Source: Terrisporobacter sp.
GTDB taxonomy: Bacteria; Bacillota_A; Clostridia; Peptostreptococcales; Peptostreptococcaceae
Direction: 5' to 3'
Assembly: GCA_029851945.1 (NCBI GenBank)
Contig: JARKUZ010000090.1
Location: 1-42,599, forward strand
Length of the DNA stretch: 42,599 bases
A program made the position numbers and the translations under genes. This document shows, piece by piece, positions 34,628-42,599 of the stretch (positions within the stretch are counted from its first letter, which is position 1; every line of letters begins with the position of its first letter). The notes beneath the pieces are model-generated. The model saw only the letters and a program-made list of their open reading frames with translations. It was not told the DNA's origin and made no database searches.

Positions 34628-34665
34628 ACAAATTAATGATTAAATACTTTTAATCATTAATTTGT
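34628..34665 (-). terminator. Perfect inverted repeat across the end of the GT2 gene, possible attenuator
   Basis: Two 17-base arms (34628-34644 and 34649-34665; core AATTAATGATTAAA) with a 4-base loop overlap the last 26 bases of the GT2 gene, including its stop. The minus strand then has TTTTATAAA. It lies inside the operon, so partial termination or an mRNA stabilising stem is more likely than a true end. Confidence 0.6.
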
Positions 34666-35407
34666 ATGCGTCAATCCAAGATTTTTGACTCTTAAACATA
34701 TTTCTATGTCTTATACAAAACTGTAAGCATAATAATCTGTTCCATCTTCTAGACAAGTTATTATATAATGCTCCTTTGTCCATAAAATATTTATCTGTAT
34801 ATCCTTCAAACCACGATGATTCTTCTTGACTAACATAACCTATAATATTAGTATTCGTATATACTTTTAGTCCACTTTTAATGCATTGTGCAATAAACAA
34901 ACTATCCTCGCCTGAACCATATTTAGCTCCACCACCAAAATTAAGTGAGAAGTATACATTTGCGTTTCTAATACTTTCAGTTCTAATAGCCATCTTTACT
35001 GCTCCATACTTTAAACAGTTAAACCATCTAACTCTTTTATTTTTAGTAATTATATGTGTTGGTCTTTTAGAGTTTTTACTTGGGACATTAAATAATATCA
35101 TATCTGCCTCTGGATTATTCATAAATGCGTTAACTATAATTTCCTTATATCCATCTACATACGTTAAATCTTCATCTGCAAAAATACAAATATCTGCTGT
35201 AGCCCTCATTAAAGCATTATTTCTACTCAATCCAACTCCGCGCTCATTTAATGATATAAATTTAATGTCTTTATCTTCACATTTTATTTCTTCAAATTTA
35301 TTATCATTGCATTGATTAATTATAATAGCATCTGATTGTAAGTTCATTTTTTCTATTAAACTATAATCACTCTGATTCATAGATGCTACAAGAACTTGTA
35401 ATTTCAT
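34640..35407 (-). CDS. GT2-type glycosyltransferase (short form)
   Basis: 255 residues. MKLQVLVASMNQSDYSLIEK, NERGVGLSRNNALMRATADI and FADEDLTYVDGYKEIIVNAF give a GT-A fold with an acidic metal motif (DED at about residue 78). YGSGEDSLFIAQCIKSGLKV supplies the ED pair used as base. It resembles capsule glycosyltransferases that begin LQVLVATMNQ. Donor sugar unknown. The final codons form half of a perfect hairpin. It lies 51 bases after the next upstream glycosyltransferase gene. Confidence 0.85.
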   Translation of the reverse strand: MKLQVLVASMNQSDYSLIEKMNLQSDAIIINQCNDNKFEEIKCEDKDIKFISLNERGVGLSRNNALMRATADICIFADEDLTYVDGYKEIIVNAFMNNPEADMILFNVPSKNSKRPTHIITKNKRVRWFNCLKYGAVKMAIRTESIRNANVYFSLNFGGGAKYGSGEDSLFIAQCIKSGLKVYTNTNIIGYVSQEESSWFEGYTDKYFMDKGALYNNLSRRWNRLLCLQFCIRHRNMFKSQKSWIDAYKLMIKSI

Positions 35408-35458
35408 AAATATTGCTCCACTCTAAATTTAATTTATTATATTTTATAAATATCACTA

Positions 35459-36613
35459 TTATCTAGTTGATTCTGCTTTTTCCCAAAATGGCTTTGATCT
35501 TCCAGTTAACTGTCTAAATGCACCTACTAATTGAGCATATATAGTCAATGAGTAATAATATGGCATATAAGTCAACTTATTATTTAATTTAAACACCTTA
35601 TACGATATTGAAATTGTATAAAATAATATTTGACATATAACGATTACCATAAATATTGTATTCTTATTCATAATACATAAATTTGAAACCAATAAAACTA
35701 TATGTAATAAAAATAATGAGTTTCTCAAATGTCTATGACAAAAATAAAAGTAACTAAACCAACCATATTTAAAGAAATTATACTTATCTAATCTCTCAAA
35801 ATGTACATTAAGTATATATCTAGACATTCTTACTTTTCTATTAAATTCATCTTCACTTGTTTCACCTGCTTTTTCATAGGCGATAGCTTTCTTGTTGTAC
35901 ACAGCCCTTTTTCCCATAAGTGCACTTTCTATTGGCATAGCACTATCATGACTCTTTATAGGATCAAACTCAACATAATCAGATTTCCTTATAGCGTATA
36001 TAGCTCCATTGCCAGCCGTTATAGACCCAAATTTTGATTCAACTTCTCTCATAAATAAATCATAATTCCAATAAGTAGATTCTGCATTACTTGTATTTGA
36101 TATATCACCATTTGTATATACCAATTGACCACTAACATATGCTACACTCTTATCACTCATAAATTTAACTAACTCTCTTAGTGAATCTTCTTTCAAAATA
36201 GAATTTGCATCTGAGAATATTAATACTTCTCCATTTGATATACGTACAGCCTCATTTTGAGCATTTGTTTTTCCTTTTCTTTCATTTACTTCATACAATC
36301 TTATATTCTCTTCTTTATTAACTCTTATAAAGTTCTTTACAATTATATTTGTATTATCACTGCTGTTATCAGAAGCAATAATTATTTCTAACTTATTTTT
36401 AGGATATTTTAAGTTAATAAGATTTTTTAATTTTTTTTCAATTACACTTTCTTCATTATGTGCTGGTATTATTATAGATATAAATGGCTCATATTCTTTA
36501 TCTATATTTAACATTTTACCTTTGCCTAACTTATTTAATATCATTAAACTTACTGGGTATCCTATAAATGTATAAAATATCAAAAATATTGATATAAAAA
36601 ATAAAAATTTCAT
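35459..36613 (-). CDS. Membrane-bound GT2 glycosyltransferase
   Basis: 384 residues: an N-terminal helix (FLFFISIFLIFYTFIGYPVS), a GT-A domain (ISIIIPAHNEESVIEKKLKN, ASDNSSDNTN, EVLIFSDANSIL with the DxN/DxD metal site, HDSAMPIESALMGKRAVY, EDEFNRKVRMSRYILN in place of QxxRW), then two or three C-terminal helices. The layout is like processive or hyaluronan-synthase-type enzymes, but membership in a Wzy locus suggests addition of a single sugar at the membrane. It follows the aminotransferase by 23 bases. Confidence 0.87.
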   Translation of the reverse strand: MKFLFFISIFLIFYTFIGYPVSLMILNKLGKGKMLNIDKEYEPFISIIIPAHNEESVIEKKLKNLINLKYPKNKLEIIIASDNSSDNTNIIVKNFIRVNKEENIRLYEVNERKGKTNAQNEAVRISNGEVLIFSDANSILKEDSLRELVKFMSDKSVAYVSGQLVYTNGDISNTSNAESTYWNYDLFMREVESKFGSITAGNGAIYAIRKSDYVEFDPIKSHDSAMPIESALMGKRAVYNKKAIAYEKAGETSEDEFNRKVRMSRYILNVHFERLDKYNFFKYGWFSYFYFCHRHLRNSLFLLHIVLLVSNLCIMNKNTIFMVIVICQILFYTISISYKVFKLNNKLTYMPYYYSLTIYAQLVGAFRQLTGRSKPFWEKAESTR

Positions 36614-36636
36614 AAATTTATTCTCCCTATGATGAT

Positions 36637-37770
36637 CTAAAATAACTTATTAATTATTTCTATTACATTCTTTATATCATCTTCATCCATCTTAGTGTCA
36701 GATGGTAAACATACTCCTCTATTAAATAAATCTTCAGATATACTTCCTCCATCTAATGATGTAAAGAACTTATACTTCTCAAAGAAAGGCTGCATATGCA
36801 TAGGCTTCCAAACAGGTCTACTCTCTATATTTTCATTTTCTAAAGCAATCATTATATCTAACGGAGTAACCTTAGAACCTTCCTTTATAGTCATAACAGA
36901 TAACCAATAATTTGACTCTCCAAAATCAGCAATATTCATCATCTCAATATCATCAATATCCTTGAAACCTTCTTTATAAGCTTCATATATCTCTTTCTTC
37001 TTAGATATTCTCTCATCTAAAACTTTAAGTTGACCTCTTCCAATACCAGCAACAACATTACTCATTCTATAATTAAATCCTAATTCTTTATGTTCGTAAT
37101 GTCTTTCCGCTTCTCTAGATTGAGTAGCCCAGAATAAAGCCTTTTTATTATACTCCTTATTATTAGAAACCATCATACCACCACCAGAAGTAGTAATAAT
37201 CTTATTTCCATTAAAAGAATAAATACCTATCTCACCAATAGTTCCACTTTGCTTACCTTTATAAGTAGCACCTAAAGATTCAGCAGCATCTTCAACTACT
37301 GGCACATTATATTTATCACATATATCTTTTAACTTATCATAATCAGCACTTTGGCCATATAAGTTAACAACAATAACAGCCTTAGGCATCTTTCCACATT
37401 CAAGTGCATCATCAAAAGCTTTCTGTAAAGCTACCGGACACATATTCCAAGTTTCATAGTTAGAATCTATAAATACTGGCTCTGCACCTTGATATATTAT
37501 AGGATTAGCACTAGCTGAGAATGTTAAAGTTGAACAAAATACAACATCACCTTGTCCAACACCTAAGCACTTAAGTGCTAAATGTATTGCACTAGTCCCA
37601 CTTACAAGTGCAGTCGCTGCCTTAGCACCAGTGTATTCGCACATTTCCTTCTCAAATCCACTAACATTAGGCCCAAGAGGAGCTACCCAGTTACTTTCAA
37701 AAGCTTCATTTATATATTTCATTTCTTCCCCACCCATATGCGGTGAAGCAAGATATATTCTCTTCTTCAT
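36637..37770 (-). CDS. DegT/DnrJ/EryC1/StrS aminotransferase (PglE-like)
   Basis: 377 residues, PLP-dependent. MKKRIYLASPHMGGEEMKYI opens it; VSGTSAIHLALKCLGVG, VEDAAESLGATYKGKQSGT and GIYSFNGNKIITTSGGGMMV (Schiff-base Lys) follow. FNYRMSNVVAGIGRGQLKVL and WKPMHMQPFF are typical of the group that aminates UDP-4-keto-6-deoxy-GlcNAc. With PglF-, PglD- and PglC-like neighbours it most likely makes the 4-amino sugar of a UDP-diNAc-bacillosamine-type donor. It starts 13 bases after the acetyltransferase stop. The C4 stereochemistry cannot be read off. Confidence 0.92.
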   Translation of the reverse strand: MKKRIYLASPHMGGEEMKYINEAFESNWVAPLGPNVSGFEKEMCEYTGAKAATALVSGTSAIHLALKCLGVGQGDVVFCSTLTFSASANPIIYQGAEPVFIDSNYETWNMCPVALQKAFDDALECGKMPKAVIVVNLYGQSADYDKLKDICDKYNVPVVEDAAESLGATYKGKQSGTIGEIGIYSFNGNKIITTSGGGMMVSNNKEYNKKALFWATQSREAERHYEHKELGFNYRMSNVVAGIGRGQLKVLDERISKKKEIYEAYKEGFKDIDDIEMMNIADFGESNYWLSVMTIKEGSKVTPLDIMIALENENIESRPVWKPMHMQPFFEKYKFFTSLDGGSISEDLFNRGVCLPSDTKMDEDDIKNVIEIINKLF

Positions 37771-37783
37771 AATTTCCTACCCC

Positions 37784-38416
37784 TTATATATGTTTTATTA
37801 CTTTGCAAGGACTTCCTACAGCTACAACTTCTGATTCTACATTTCTTATAACAGTAGACCCTGCACCAATTACAGTATTACTTCCTATCTCTATTAATGG
37901 AATTATTGTAGAATTAGCACCTATTTGTGTAGATTCTCCAACTTTAACTCCACCAGCTAATGTACTACCTGGTGATATGTGAACAAAGTTTTCGATTTGA
38001 TTATCATGTTCTATAATAGATCCACTATTTATAATTACATGTTTGCCTATAATAGTATTAGCATTAATTATAGCTCTTGGCATTACTACAGTACCTTCAT
38101 CTATAACAACATTACTACCTACTATTGCACTAGGATGTACTGCTGTAAAATATTTTAATTTATATAACTTTGTTGCTATATTTTTTCTAACTGTATTACT
38201 ACCTATAGCTACTACAAACTCTGTATCTTCACTGTTATATAAATCTACATTTTTTATTTCATCTAAGATTTCATAACCCATAAAATGAATTTTATCTTTG
38301 TTATCATCAAGTAATCCTTTTATCTTTACTTGATGACCATTATTTTTCATGCACTCAATTATATCTATAATTACTGATGCATGTCCTCCAGCACCTATGA
38401 TAATAATATTTTTCAT
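37784..38416 (-). CDS. Sugar N-acyltransferase, PglD/NeuD family
   Basis: 210 residues: N-terminal Rossmann-like half (MKNIIIIGAGGHASVIIDII), then a left-handed beta-helix with hexapeptide repeats (IVGSNVVIDEGTVVMPRAI, IGKHVIINSGSIIEHDNQIE). His in IIEHDN is the expected general base, and GSPCKVIK the usual end. PglD acetylates the 4-amino group of the UDP-sugar. I chose the ATG at 38416 with AGAGG nine bases upstream; the longer frame would overlap the PglC-type gene. Placed between pglC- and pglE-like genes. Confidence 0.92.
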   Translation of the reverse strand: MKNIIIIGAGGHASVIIDIIECMKNNGHQVKIKGLLDDNKDKIHFMGYEILDEIKNVDLYNSEDTEFVVAIGSNTVRKNIATKLYKLKYFTAVHPSAIVGSNVVIDEGTVVMPRAIINANTIIGKHVIINSGSIIEHDNQIENFVHISPGSTLAGGVKVGESTQIGANSTIIPLIEIGSNTVIGAGSTVIRNVESEVVAVGSPCKVIKHI

Positions 38417-38426
38417 ATTATACCTC

Positions 38427-39035
38427 TTAGTTACTTCCATTAAATTTTTCCATAGTTGCATGACCTTCTTGACTTATACCATCTCTTTTTAAAACTTTTC
38501 CTACAGTCATAAAAAGTATTTTAATATCTAGTAATAAGTTGAAAGTATCTACATACTCTACATCTAATTTAAATCTAGATTTCCAGTCTAATGTGTTTCT
38601 ACCATTTACTTGCGCCCATCCTGTTATTCCCGGTCTCACCTCATGACGTCTCCACTGCTCTTTTGAATATAACTCTATATACTCTACTAATAATGGTCTC
38701 GGTCCCACTAAACTCATATCTCCTTTAAACACATTTATAAGTTCAGGTAATTCGTCTATACTAGTACTTCTGAGCATTTTACCAAAATGAGTAAGCCTTT
38801 CTTCATCTGGTAAAGGCTCCCCCCACTTATCTGTGGCATCAAGCATAGTTCTAAATTTTATCATTTTAAAGATTTCCCCGTCTTTTCCTACTCTATCTTG
38901 AGTAAAAAATATTGGAGATCCTAGTTTTATTCTTATAAATATAGCCGTTATTAATAAAATAGGAGAAAGAAATATTAAACCAAATCCAGAGCATACTATA
39001 TCTATAAATCTTTTAACTACATGCTGAAATTTCAT
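38427..39035 (-). CDS. PglC-like phosphoglycosyl transferase
   Basis: 202 residues, monotopic phosphoglycosyl transferase: one re-entrant helix (VKRFIDIVCSGFGLIFLSPI), FFTQDRVGKDGEIFKMIKFR, TSIDELPELINVFKGDMSLV (catalytic Asp-Glu), GPRPLLVEYIELY, RHEVRPGITGWAQVNGRNTL. The final RDGISQEGHATMEKFNGSN resembles PglC endings. With PglF, PglE and PglD types alongside, the donor is probably UDP-diNAc-bacillosamine or a relative. It differs from the core enzyme at 9719, so the window has two initiators. Its ATG overlaps the end of the PglF-like gene by 23 bases, with AAGGTG upstream. Confidence 0.93.
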   Translation of the reverse strand: MKFQHVVKRFIDIVCSGFGLIFLSPILLITAIFIRIKLGSPIFFTQDRVGKDGEIFKMIKFRTMLDATDKWGEPLPDEERLTHFGKMLRSTSIDELPELINVFKGDMSLVGPRPLLVEYIELYSKEQWRRHEVRPGITGWAQVNGRNTLDWKSRFKLDVEYVDTFNLLLDIKILFMTVGKVLKRDGISQEGHATMEKFNGSN

Positions 39036-40935
39036 CTTCTTTCACCTTTCCATTTGCATCTTCTGGTCTAATATAAGTTGTAACAAACTCTCTCATCACA
39101 CTATCAATTAGATCCACATCTTCTCTATCCACAATATTCTTAAGAATACTTAAATATTTCTCAACTTTATCAATACTAAAATCCACTGGCTTACCAATAA
39201 ATATCTTCTCATTCTCAGTCTTTGTTATACCTTCCTCACTCATAAGAAGTTCTTCATATAACTTTTCTCCAGGTCTAAGTCCAGTATACTCAATTTTAAT
39301 ATCTACTCCTGGCTCAAATCCACTAAGTTTAATCAAATTATTAGCAAGATCTAAAATCTTCACAGGCTCACCCATATCAAGTATAAATATTTCTCCACCC
39401 TTTGCCATAGCACCAGCTTGAATAACTAGCCCCACAGCTTCTGGTATAGTCATAAAATATCTAATTATATCTGGATGGGTAATAGTAACTGGTCCACCTT
39501 CTTCTATTTGTTTCTTAAATAAAGGAATAACACTACCATTACTTCCTAGTACATTCCCAAATCTAACTGCCACATATTCAGTATTACTTCTTTCATTTAA
39601 AGTTTGAATAATCATTTCTGCAGCTCTCTTAGTAGCACCCATAATATTAGTTGGATTTACAGCCTTATCTGTAGATATAAGCACAAATCTTCTTGCCTTA
39701 TACTTATCAGCTAAGCTTGCCACCTTATAAGTTCCAAATATATTATTCTTAATAGCTTCACTTGGACTTTTTTCCATAAGCGGTACATGTTTATGAGCAG
39801 CAGCATGGAATACCACCTCTGGTCTATATTCTTTAAAAATCTCTTCCATCCTTACTTCTTCTCTTATGGAGGCAATTATGGTACTAAGATTTAAACTTTC
39901 TCCATATTTCCTAATAAGCTCTTGTTGTATTGCATAAGCATTATTTTCATAGTTATCAACTATTATCAGGTGTTTTGGATTAAAGCTAGCTATTTGTCTA
40001 CATAACTCACTACCTATAGATCCTCCTCCACCTGTAACTAGCACAACTTTTTCTTCTATATAGTTACTTATTTCATTTAAATTAGTTTTAATAGGTTCTC
40101 TTCCTAATAAGTCCTCTATCTCCACATCTCTAATTTTCTTTATATCAACTTTTCCATCTATAATTTCATATATTCCTGGCAAAGTCTTTAATTTACATTT
40201 TGTTTGTTGACATTTTTCTATAATAGCTCTTTTTTCTTCTTTGCTAACATTAGCCATAGCTATTATAATTTCGTCTATGTTATTTTCTTCAACTATTTTT
40301 TTTACTTCATCAGTAGTACCTAGTATTTTGATATTATGTATTTTTCTACCTACTTTATTTAAGTCATCATCTAATATACCAACTACTCTTTTTTTCATTT
40401 GAGGATTTACTTTTATCTCATTGATAACTATATTACCTGCAGCTCCTCCTCCTATTAAAAGAACTTTTGATATATCATCTTCAATATGACTTATTTTTGT
40501 AAGTCTTCTTCCAGTGCGATAACTCAGCCTTACACCACCAGTTAGTGCTATAACAAGAATAACATTAACTATATAAAATAATATAGGATAATTGTGCCCT
40601 ATTAATCTATGAACTATCATACATGGTATAGCATAAGATATACTTGCTACTACTATTGATATTAATTCTTCAGATCCAGCATATCTCCATAAACTACTAT
40701 AGCAACCACACTTCATAAATACAATTGTATGAAAAGTCATACACACTACTATAGGAAGTAAAATACTATTTAGTATCAAATTGTTTTCATTTACTGTAAG
40801 CCTAAGCGATAGTAAAAATGTCACTAATACGCAACATATATCCATCCCCAATAAAATGCATTGTCTAACCCTATAGCTGTTCATTAATTTACTTATAGCA
40901 TTCTCTTCTTGGAGATTAGTTGTTCTTATTTCCAC
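39013..40935 (-). CDS. PglF/WbpM/CapD-type membrane UDP-GlcNAc 4,6-dehydratase
   Basis: 640 residues. Four N-terminal membrane helices (about 25-145; CILLGMDICCVLVTFLLSLR), a Rossmann domain (VLLIGGGAAGNIVINEIKVN, about 160-280), and the catalytic SDR domain from about 295 (VVLVTGGGGSIGSELCRQIA). The active site reads STDKAVNPTNIMGATKRAAE: Met replaces the usual Tyr of Y-x-x-x-K, the mark of the PglF/WbpM 4,6-dehydratases. It should convert UDP-GlcNAc to the 4-keto-6-deoxy sugar for the aminotransferase. The end is acidic (KVKEDEISACS). It overlaps the PglC-like gene. Confidence 0.94.
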   Translation of the reverse strand: MEIRTTNLQEENAISKLMNSYRVRQCILLGMDICCVLVTFLLSLRLTVNENNLILNSILLPIVVCMTFHTIVFMKCGCYSSLWRYAGSEELISIVVASISYAIPCMIVHRLIGHNYPILFYIVNVILVIALTGGVRLSYRTGRRLTKISHIEDDISKVLLIGGGAAGNIVINEIKVNPQMKKRVVGILDDDLNKVGRKIHNIKILGTTDEVKKIVEENNIDEIIIAMANVSKEEKRAIIEKCQQTKCKLKTLPGIYEIIDGKVDIKKIRDVEIEDLLGREPIKTNLNEISNYIEEKVVLVTGGGGSIGSELCRQIASFNPKHLIIVDNYENNAYAIQQELIRKYGESLNLSTIIASIREEVRMEEIFKEYRPEVVFHAAAHKHVPLMEKSPSEAIKNNIFGTYKVASLADKYKARRFVLISTDKAVNPTNIMGATKRAAEMIIQTLNERSNTEYVAVRFGNVLGSNGSVIPLFKKQIEEGGPVTITHPDIIRYFMTIPEAVGLVIQAGAMAKGGEIFILDMGEPVKILDLANNLIKLSGFEPGVDIKIEYTGLRPGEKLYEELLMSEEGITKTENEKIFIGKPVDFSIDKVEKYLSILKNIVDREDVDLIDSVMREFVTTYIRPEDANGKVKEDEISACS

Positions 40936-40963
40936 AATCTCATCCCCCTCACTAAAACATTAT

Positions 40964-41695
40964 TTATCTTCCTAGGATAGCTAGTAATCCTTTTTTCTTT
41001 CCTTTATTTCGTCTACTACTTCTACTACTTTCTTCCTCGTAATAATAACCATAATACCCATGCATACTATCCTCAGCTGCATACTTATTTAATACAGCAC
41101 CTATAATATTTGCATCCACTTTTTTCAAATTCTCTATAGCCACATTAGCATGACTTATATCTGTTTCATTGGCTCCTACTATGTATATAATTCCATCTAT
41201 ACTTTTAGATATTATACTTGCATCAGAAACTATTCCAACAGGCGGTGCATCTACAAATATATAATCATAGTCTTCTTTTACATTCTTAAGAAATTCTCTC
41301 ATCTTCTTAGATGCTAATATTTCTGATGGATTTGGTGGTATCATACCTACAGGTAATACATGGAAGCCACCTTCTATTTTATGTATACATTTATCTAAAG
41401 GTCTATCATTTTTAAGATGTTCCATTATTCCAAAAGTGTTACTTACAGAAAACATTTTATGTACTGTTGGATTTCTTAAGTCTAAATCCATTAATAGTAT
41501 CTTTTTATTTTCTAATTTTGAAAAGGCATATGCTACATTTGCTATTACTGTACTTTTACCTTCGTTTTGTTTTGTACTTGTAAATAATATTGTTTTTAAT
41601 TCATTATCTATATCAGAAAAACTTATATTAGTTCTTACCGTCCTATAGGCTTCCGCTATAGATGATTTTTGATCTAAATCTCTTATGCTTATCAT
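40964..41695 (-). CDS. Bacterial tyrosine kinase of capsule synthesis (CpsD/CapB type)
   Basis: 243 residues. Walker A FTSTKQNEGKSTVIANVAYA, Walker A-prime KILLMDLDLRNPTVHKMF, Walker B YDYIFVDAPPVGIVSDASII, and a C-terminal tyrosine cluster (MHGYYGYYYEEE) that is the usual autophosphorylation tail, followed by a basic end. With the Wzz-like protein next door it forms the two-part BY-kinase controlling chain length and export. No CpsB-type phosphatase gene is present in the window. 28 bases separate it from the PglF-like gene. Confidence 0.94.
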   Translation of the reverse strand: MISIRDLDQKSSIAEAYRTVRTNISFSDIDNELKTILFTSTKQNEGKSTVIANVAYAFSKLENKKILLMDLDLRNPTVHKMFSVSNTFGIMEHLKNDRPLDKCIHKIEGGFHVLPVGMIPPNPSEILASKKMREFLKNVKEDYDYIFVDAPPVGIVSDASIISKSIDGIIYIVGANETDISHANVAIENLKKVDANIIGAVLNKYAAEDSMHGYYGYYYEEESSRSSRRNKGKKKGLLAILGR

Positions 41696-41711
41696 TTTAT
41701 CCCCCTACTTA

Positions 41712-42383
41712 TTAATATTTAGGAACTACACCAAATACTGGGATACCTAATTTCTCTTCTATATCTTTTGGCGATTTTACCTTAGTATTTAATGCTTCTA
41801 ATAAGAAGATTACAAACACACTACCCATTATACCTAATACGACAGCTATTGCTATATTCATCATTTTGTTAGGCTTAATAGGATTTTCAGGTATTTCTGC
41901 CTTGTCTATTATTTCTATACCGCTAGCTTTAACTACTCTCTCTGCTTCTACACCAAATATTTTTGGTATTGTATTACATATCTTTGCTGCTAAGTGCGGA
42001 TTATTGTTTTGAACTGATATTTTGATAATTTGAGTATTATCAATATTTGAAACTGAAATGGAATTTGAAATTTCTTCATAAGTTGAATCTAGTCCAAGCT
42101 TATTAATTGTTGATGTAATTACTGTTCTAGATTTGATAATTTCTCCATATGTTACTGCTAATTTTTGAACAAAATTTAAATCGTCACTTGTATTCATTTG
42201 TACCTTTTCATCTTCTACCTCTTTATTAACAATTAATGTCGTACTTGCTTCATATACTGGATTTAACATAAAAAAGCTTATTAAACCACTTACTAAACCA
42301 CATATAATTGCTGATAGAGCTATTACCCATAATTTTTTCTTAATTATGTAGAAATATTCTCTTAAATCGATTGTCTCCTCCAT
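41712..42383 (-). CDS. Wzz/CapA-like chain-length regulator, BY-kinase adaptor
   Basis: 223 residues: cytoplasmic start MEETIDLREYFYIIKKKLWV, helix 1 (WVIALSAIICGLVSGLISFF), an outside domain of about 130 residues (YEASTTLIVNKEVEDEKV, VTYGEIIKSRTV), the proline-rich segment AEIPENPIKPNKMM, helix 2 (IAIAVVLGIMGSVFVIFLL), and a cytoplasmic tail NTKVKSPKDIEEKLGIPVFG. It is the typical polysaccharide co-polymerase that activates the kinase. First gene of the locus-2 operon. AGGAGG precedes the ATG. Confidence 0.94.
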   Translation of the reverse strand: MEETIDLREYFYIIKKKLWVIALSAIICGLVSGLISFFMLNPVYEASTTLIVNKEVEDEKVQMNTSDDLNFVQKLAVTYGEIIKSRTVITSTINKLGLDSTYEEISNSISVSNIDNTQIIKISVQNNNPHLAAKICNTIPKIFGVEAERVVKASGIEIIDKAEIPENPIKPNKMMNIAIAVVLGIMGSVFVIFLLEALNTKVKSPKDIEEKLGIPVFGVVPKY

Positions 42384-42476
42384 TTTTACCTCCTATTAAA
42401 TACAAGAAAGTATAACTTTCCCTATAATTTTTTCTTTTTAGCTATAATTCTTTCTTTTTTCATTATTATAAACAAT

Positions 42477-42505
42477 ATATTAACATACGAACTTTTGCCC
42501 TTCAA
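42477..42505 (-). promoter_or_regulatory. Candidate promoter of the locus-2 polysaccharide operon
   Basis: The minus strand has TTGAAG (42505-42500), a 17-base spacer and TAATAT (42482-42477), some 94 bases before the Wzz-like start. The leader carries a small inverted repeat, GAAAGT-ATA-ACTTTC (about 42403-42417), close to the ribosome site. 42506-42599 shows no gene. Confidence 0.55.
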
Positions 42506-42599
42506 CACATATTTTCAATTTTTTGTAAACTTATACATATATTAACTTACCATCAATATTTTCCCGCATATCATTATAATTTATTTTAATTTTTCGAGC

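Overview
The window is AT-rich and low-GC. It has Gram-positive style ribosome binding sites (GGAGG, and an unusual GGGGGG variant), a ChW-repeat GH25 lysozyme and MurJ-type flippases. These point to a Clostridia chromosome, probably close to the Peptostreptococcaceae (Clostridioides, Paeniclostridium or Paraclostridium type); that placement is inference from gene style. Almost everything is on the minus strand. I see no rRNA, tRNA or CRISPR array.

Layout by coordinate. (1) 1-16348 is a rhamnose-containing surface polysaccharide region. In transcription order it has a CgeB-like glycosyltransferase, a GT2 and a Wzy-like polymerase (16348-12994). Next come a GH25 lysozyme on the plus strand and a divergent initiating phosphoglycosyl transferase, then a rhamnosyltransferase with rfbD-rfbA-rfbC-rfbB, murJ copy 1, galU copy 1, a DedA protein, galE, and the first 110 codons of wecB at the edge. 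(2) 16529-21407 is an isolated phage-early-type operon: AraC-type regulator, a 39-codon ORF, an unknown 339-residue protein, a KilAC protein, a coiled-coil protein with a YqaJ-like tail, a DnaD-like replisome organizer broken in a homopolymer, a DnaC-like loader and a Mor-type activator. No integrase or structural genes accompany it. (3) 21449-29348 is a scarred recombination zone. It holds a small-multidrug-export-family membrane protein, galU copy 2, gene tails, a small membrane protein gene and its decayed copy, a deleted IS256-type transposase, a headless galE, a second transposase with one nonsense codon, and a wzx flippase with at least four frameshifts. (4) 29379-42505 is a second polysaccharide operon led by a Wzz-like/tyrosine kinase pair and a PglF-PglC-PglD-PglE-type set for a diacetamido-sugar (bacillosamine-like) initiating residue, then three glycosyltransferases, a Wzy-like polymerase, murJ copy 2 and UDP-glucose dehydrogenase.

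How it works together (inference from families): GalU, GalE, Ugd, RfbABCD, WecB and PglFED supply nucleotide sugars. Two different monotopic phosphoglycosyl transferases each start a chain on undecaprenyl phosphate, and each locus has its own glycosyltransferases and Wzy. Neither locus has an intact Wzx, but each has a MurJ-family flippase, so MurJ paralogs may export the units. The most unexpected signal is a shared C-terminal tail, E-E-V-A-V-T-x-E, on GalE and both GalU proteins, with a related ending on RfbA. Unrelated enzyme folds thus carry the same short terminal motif.
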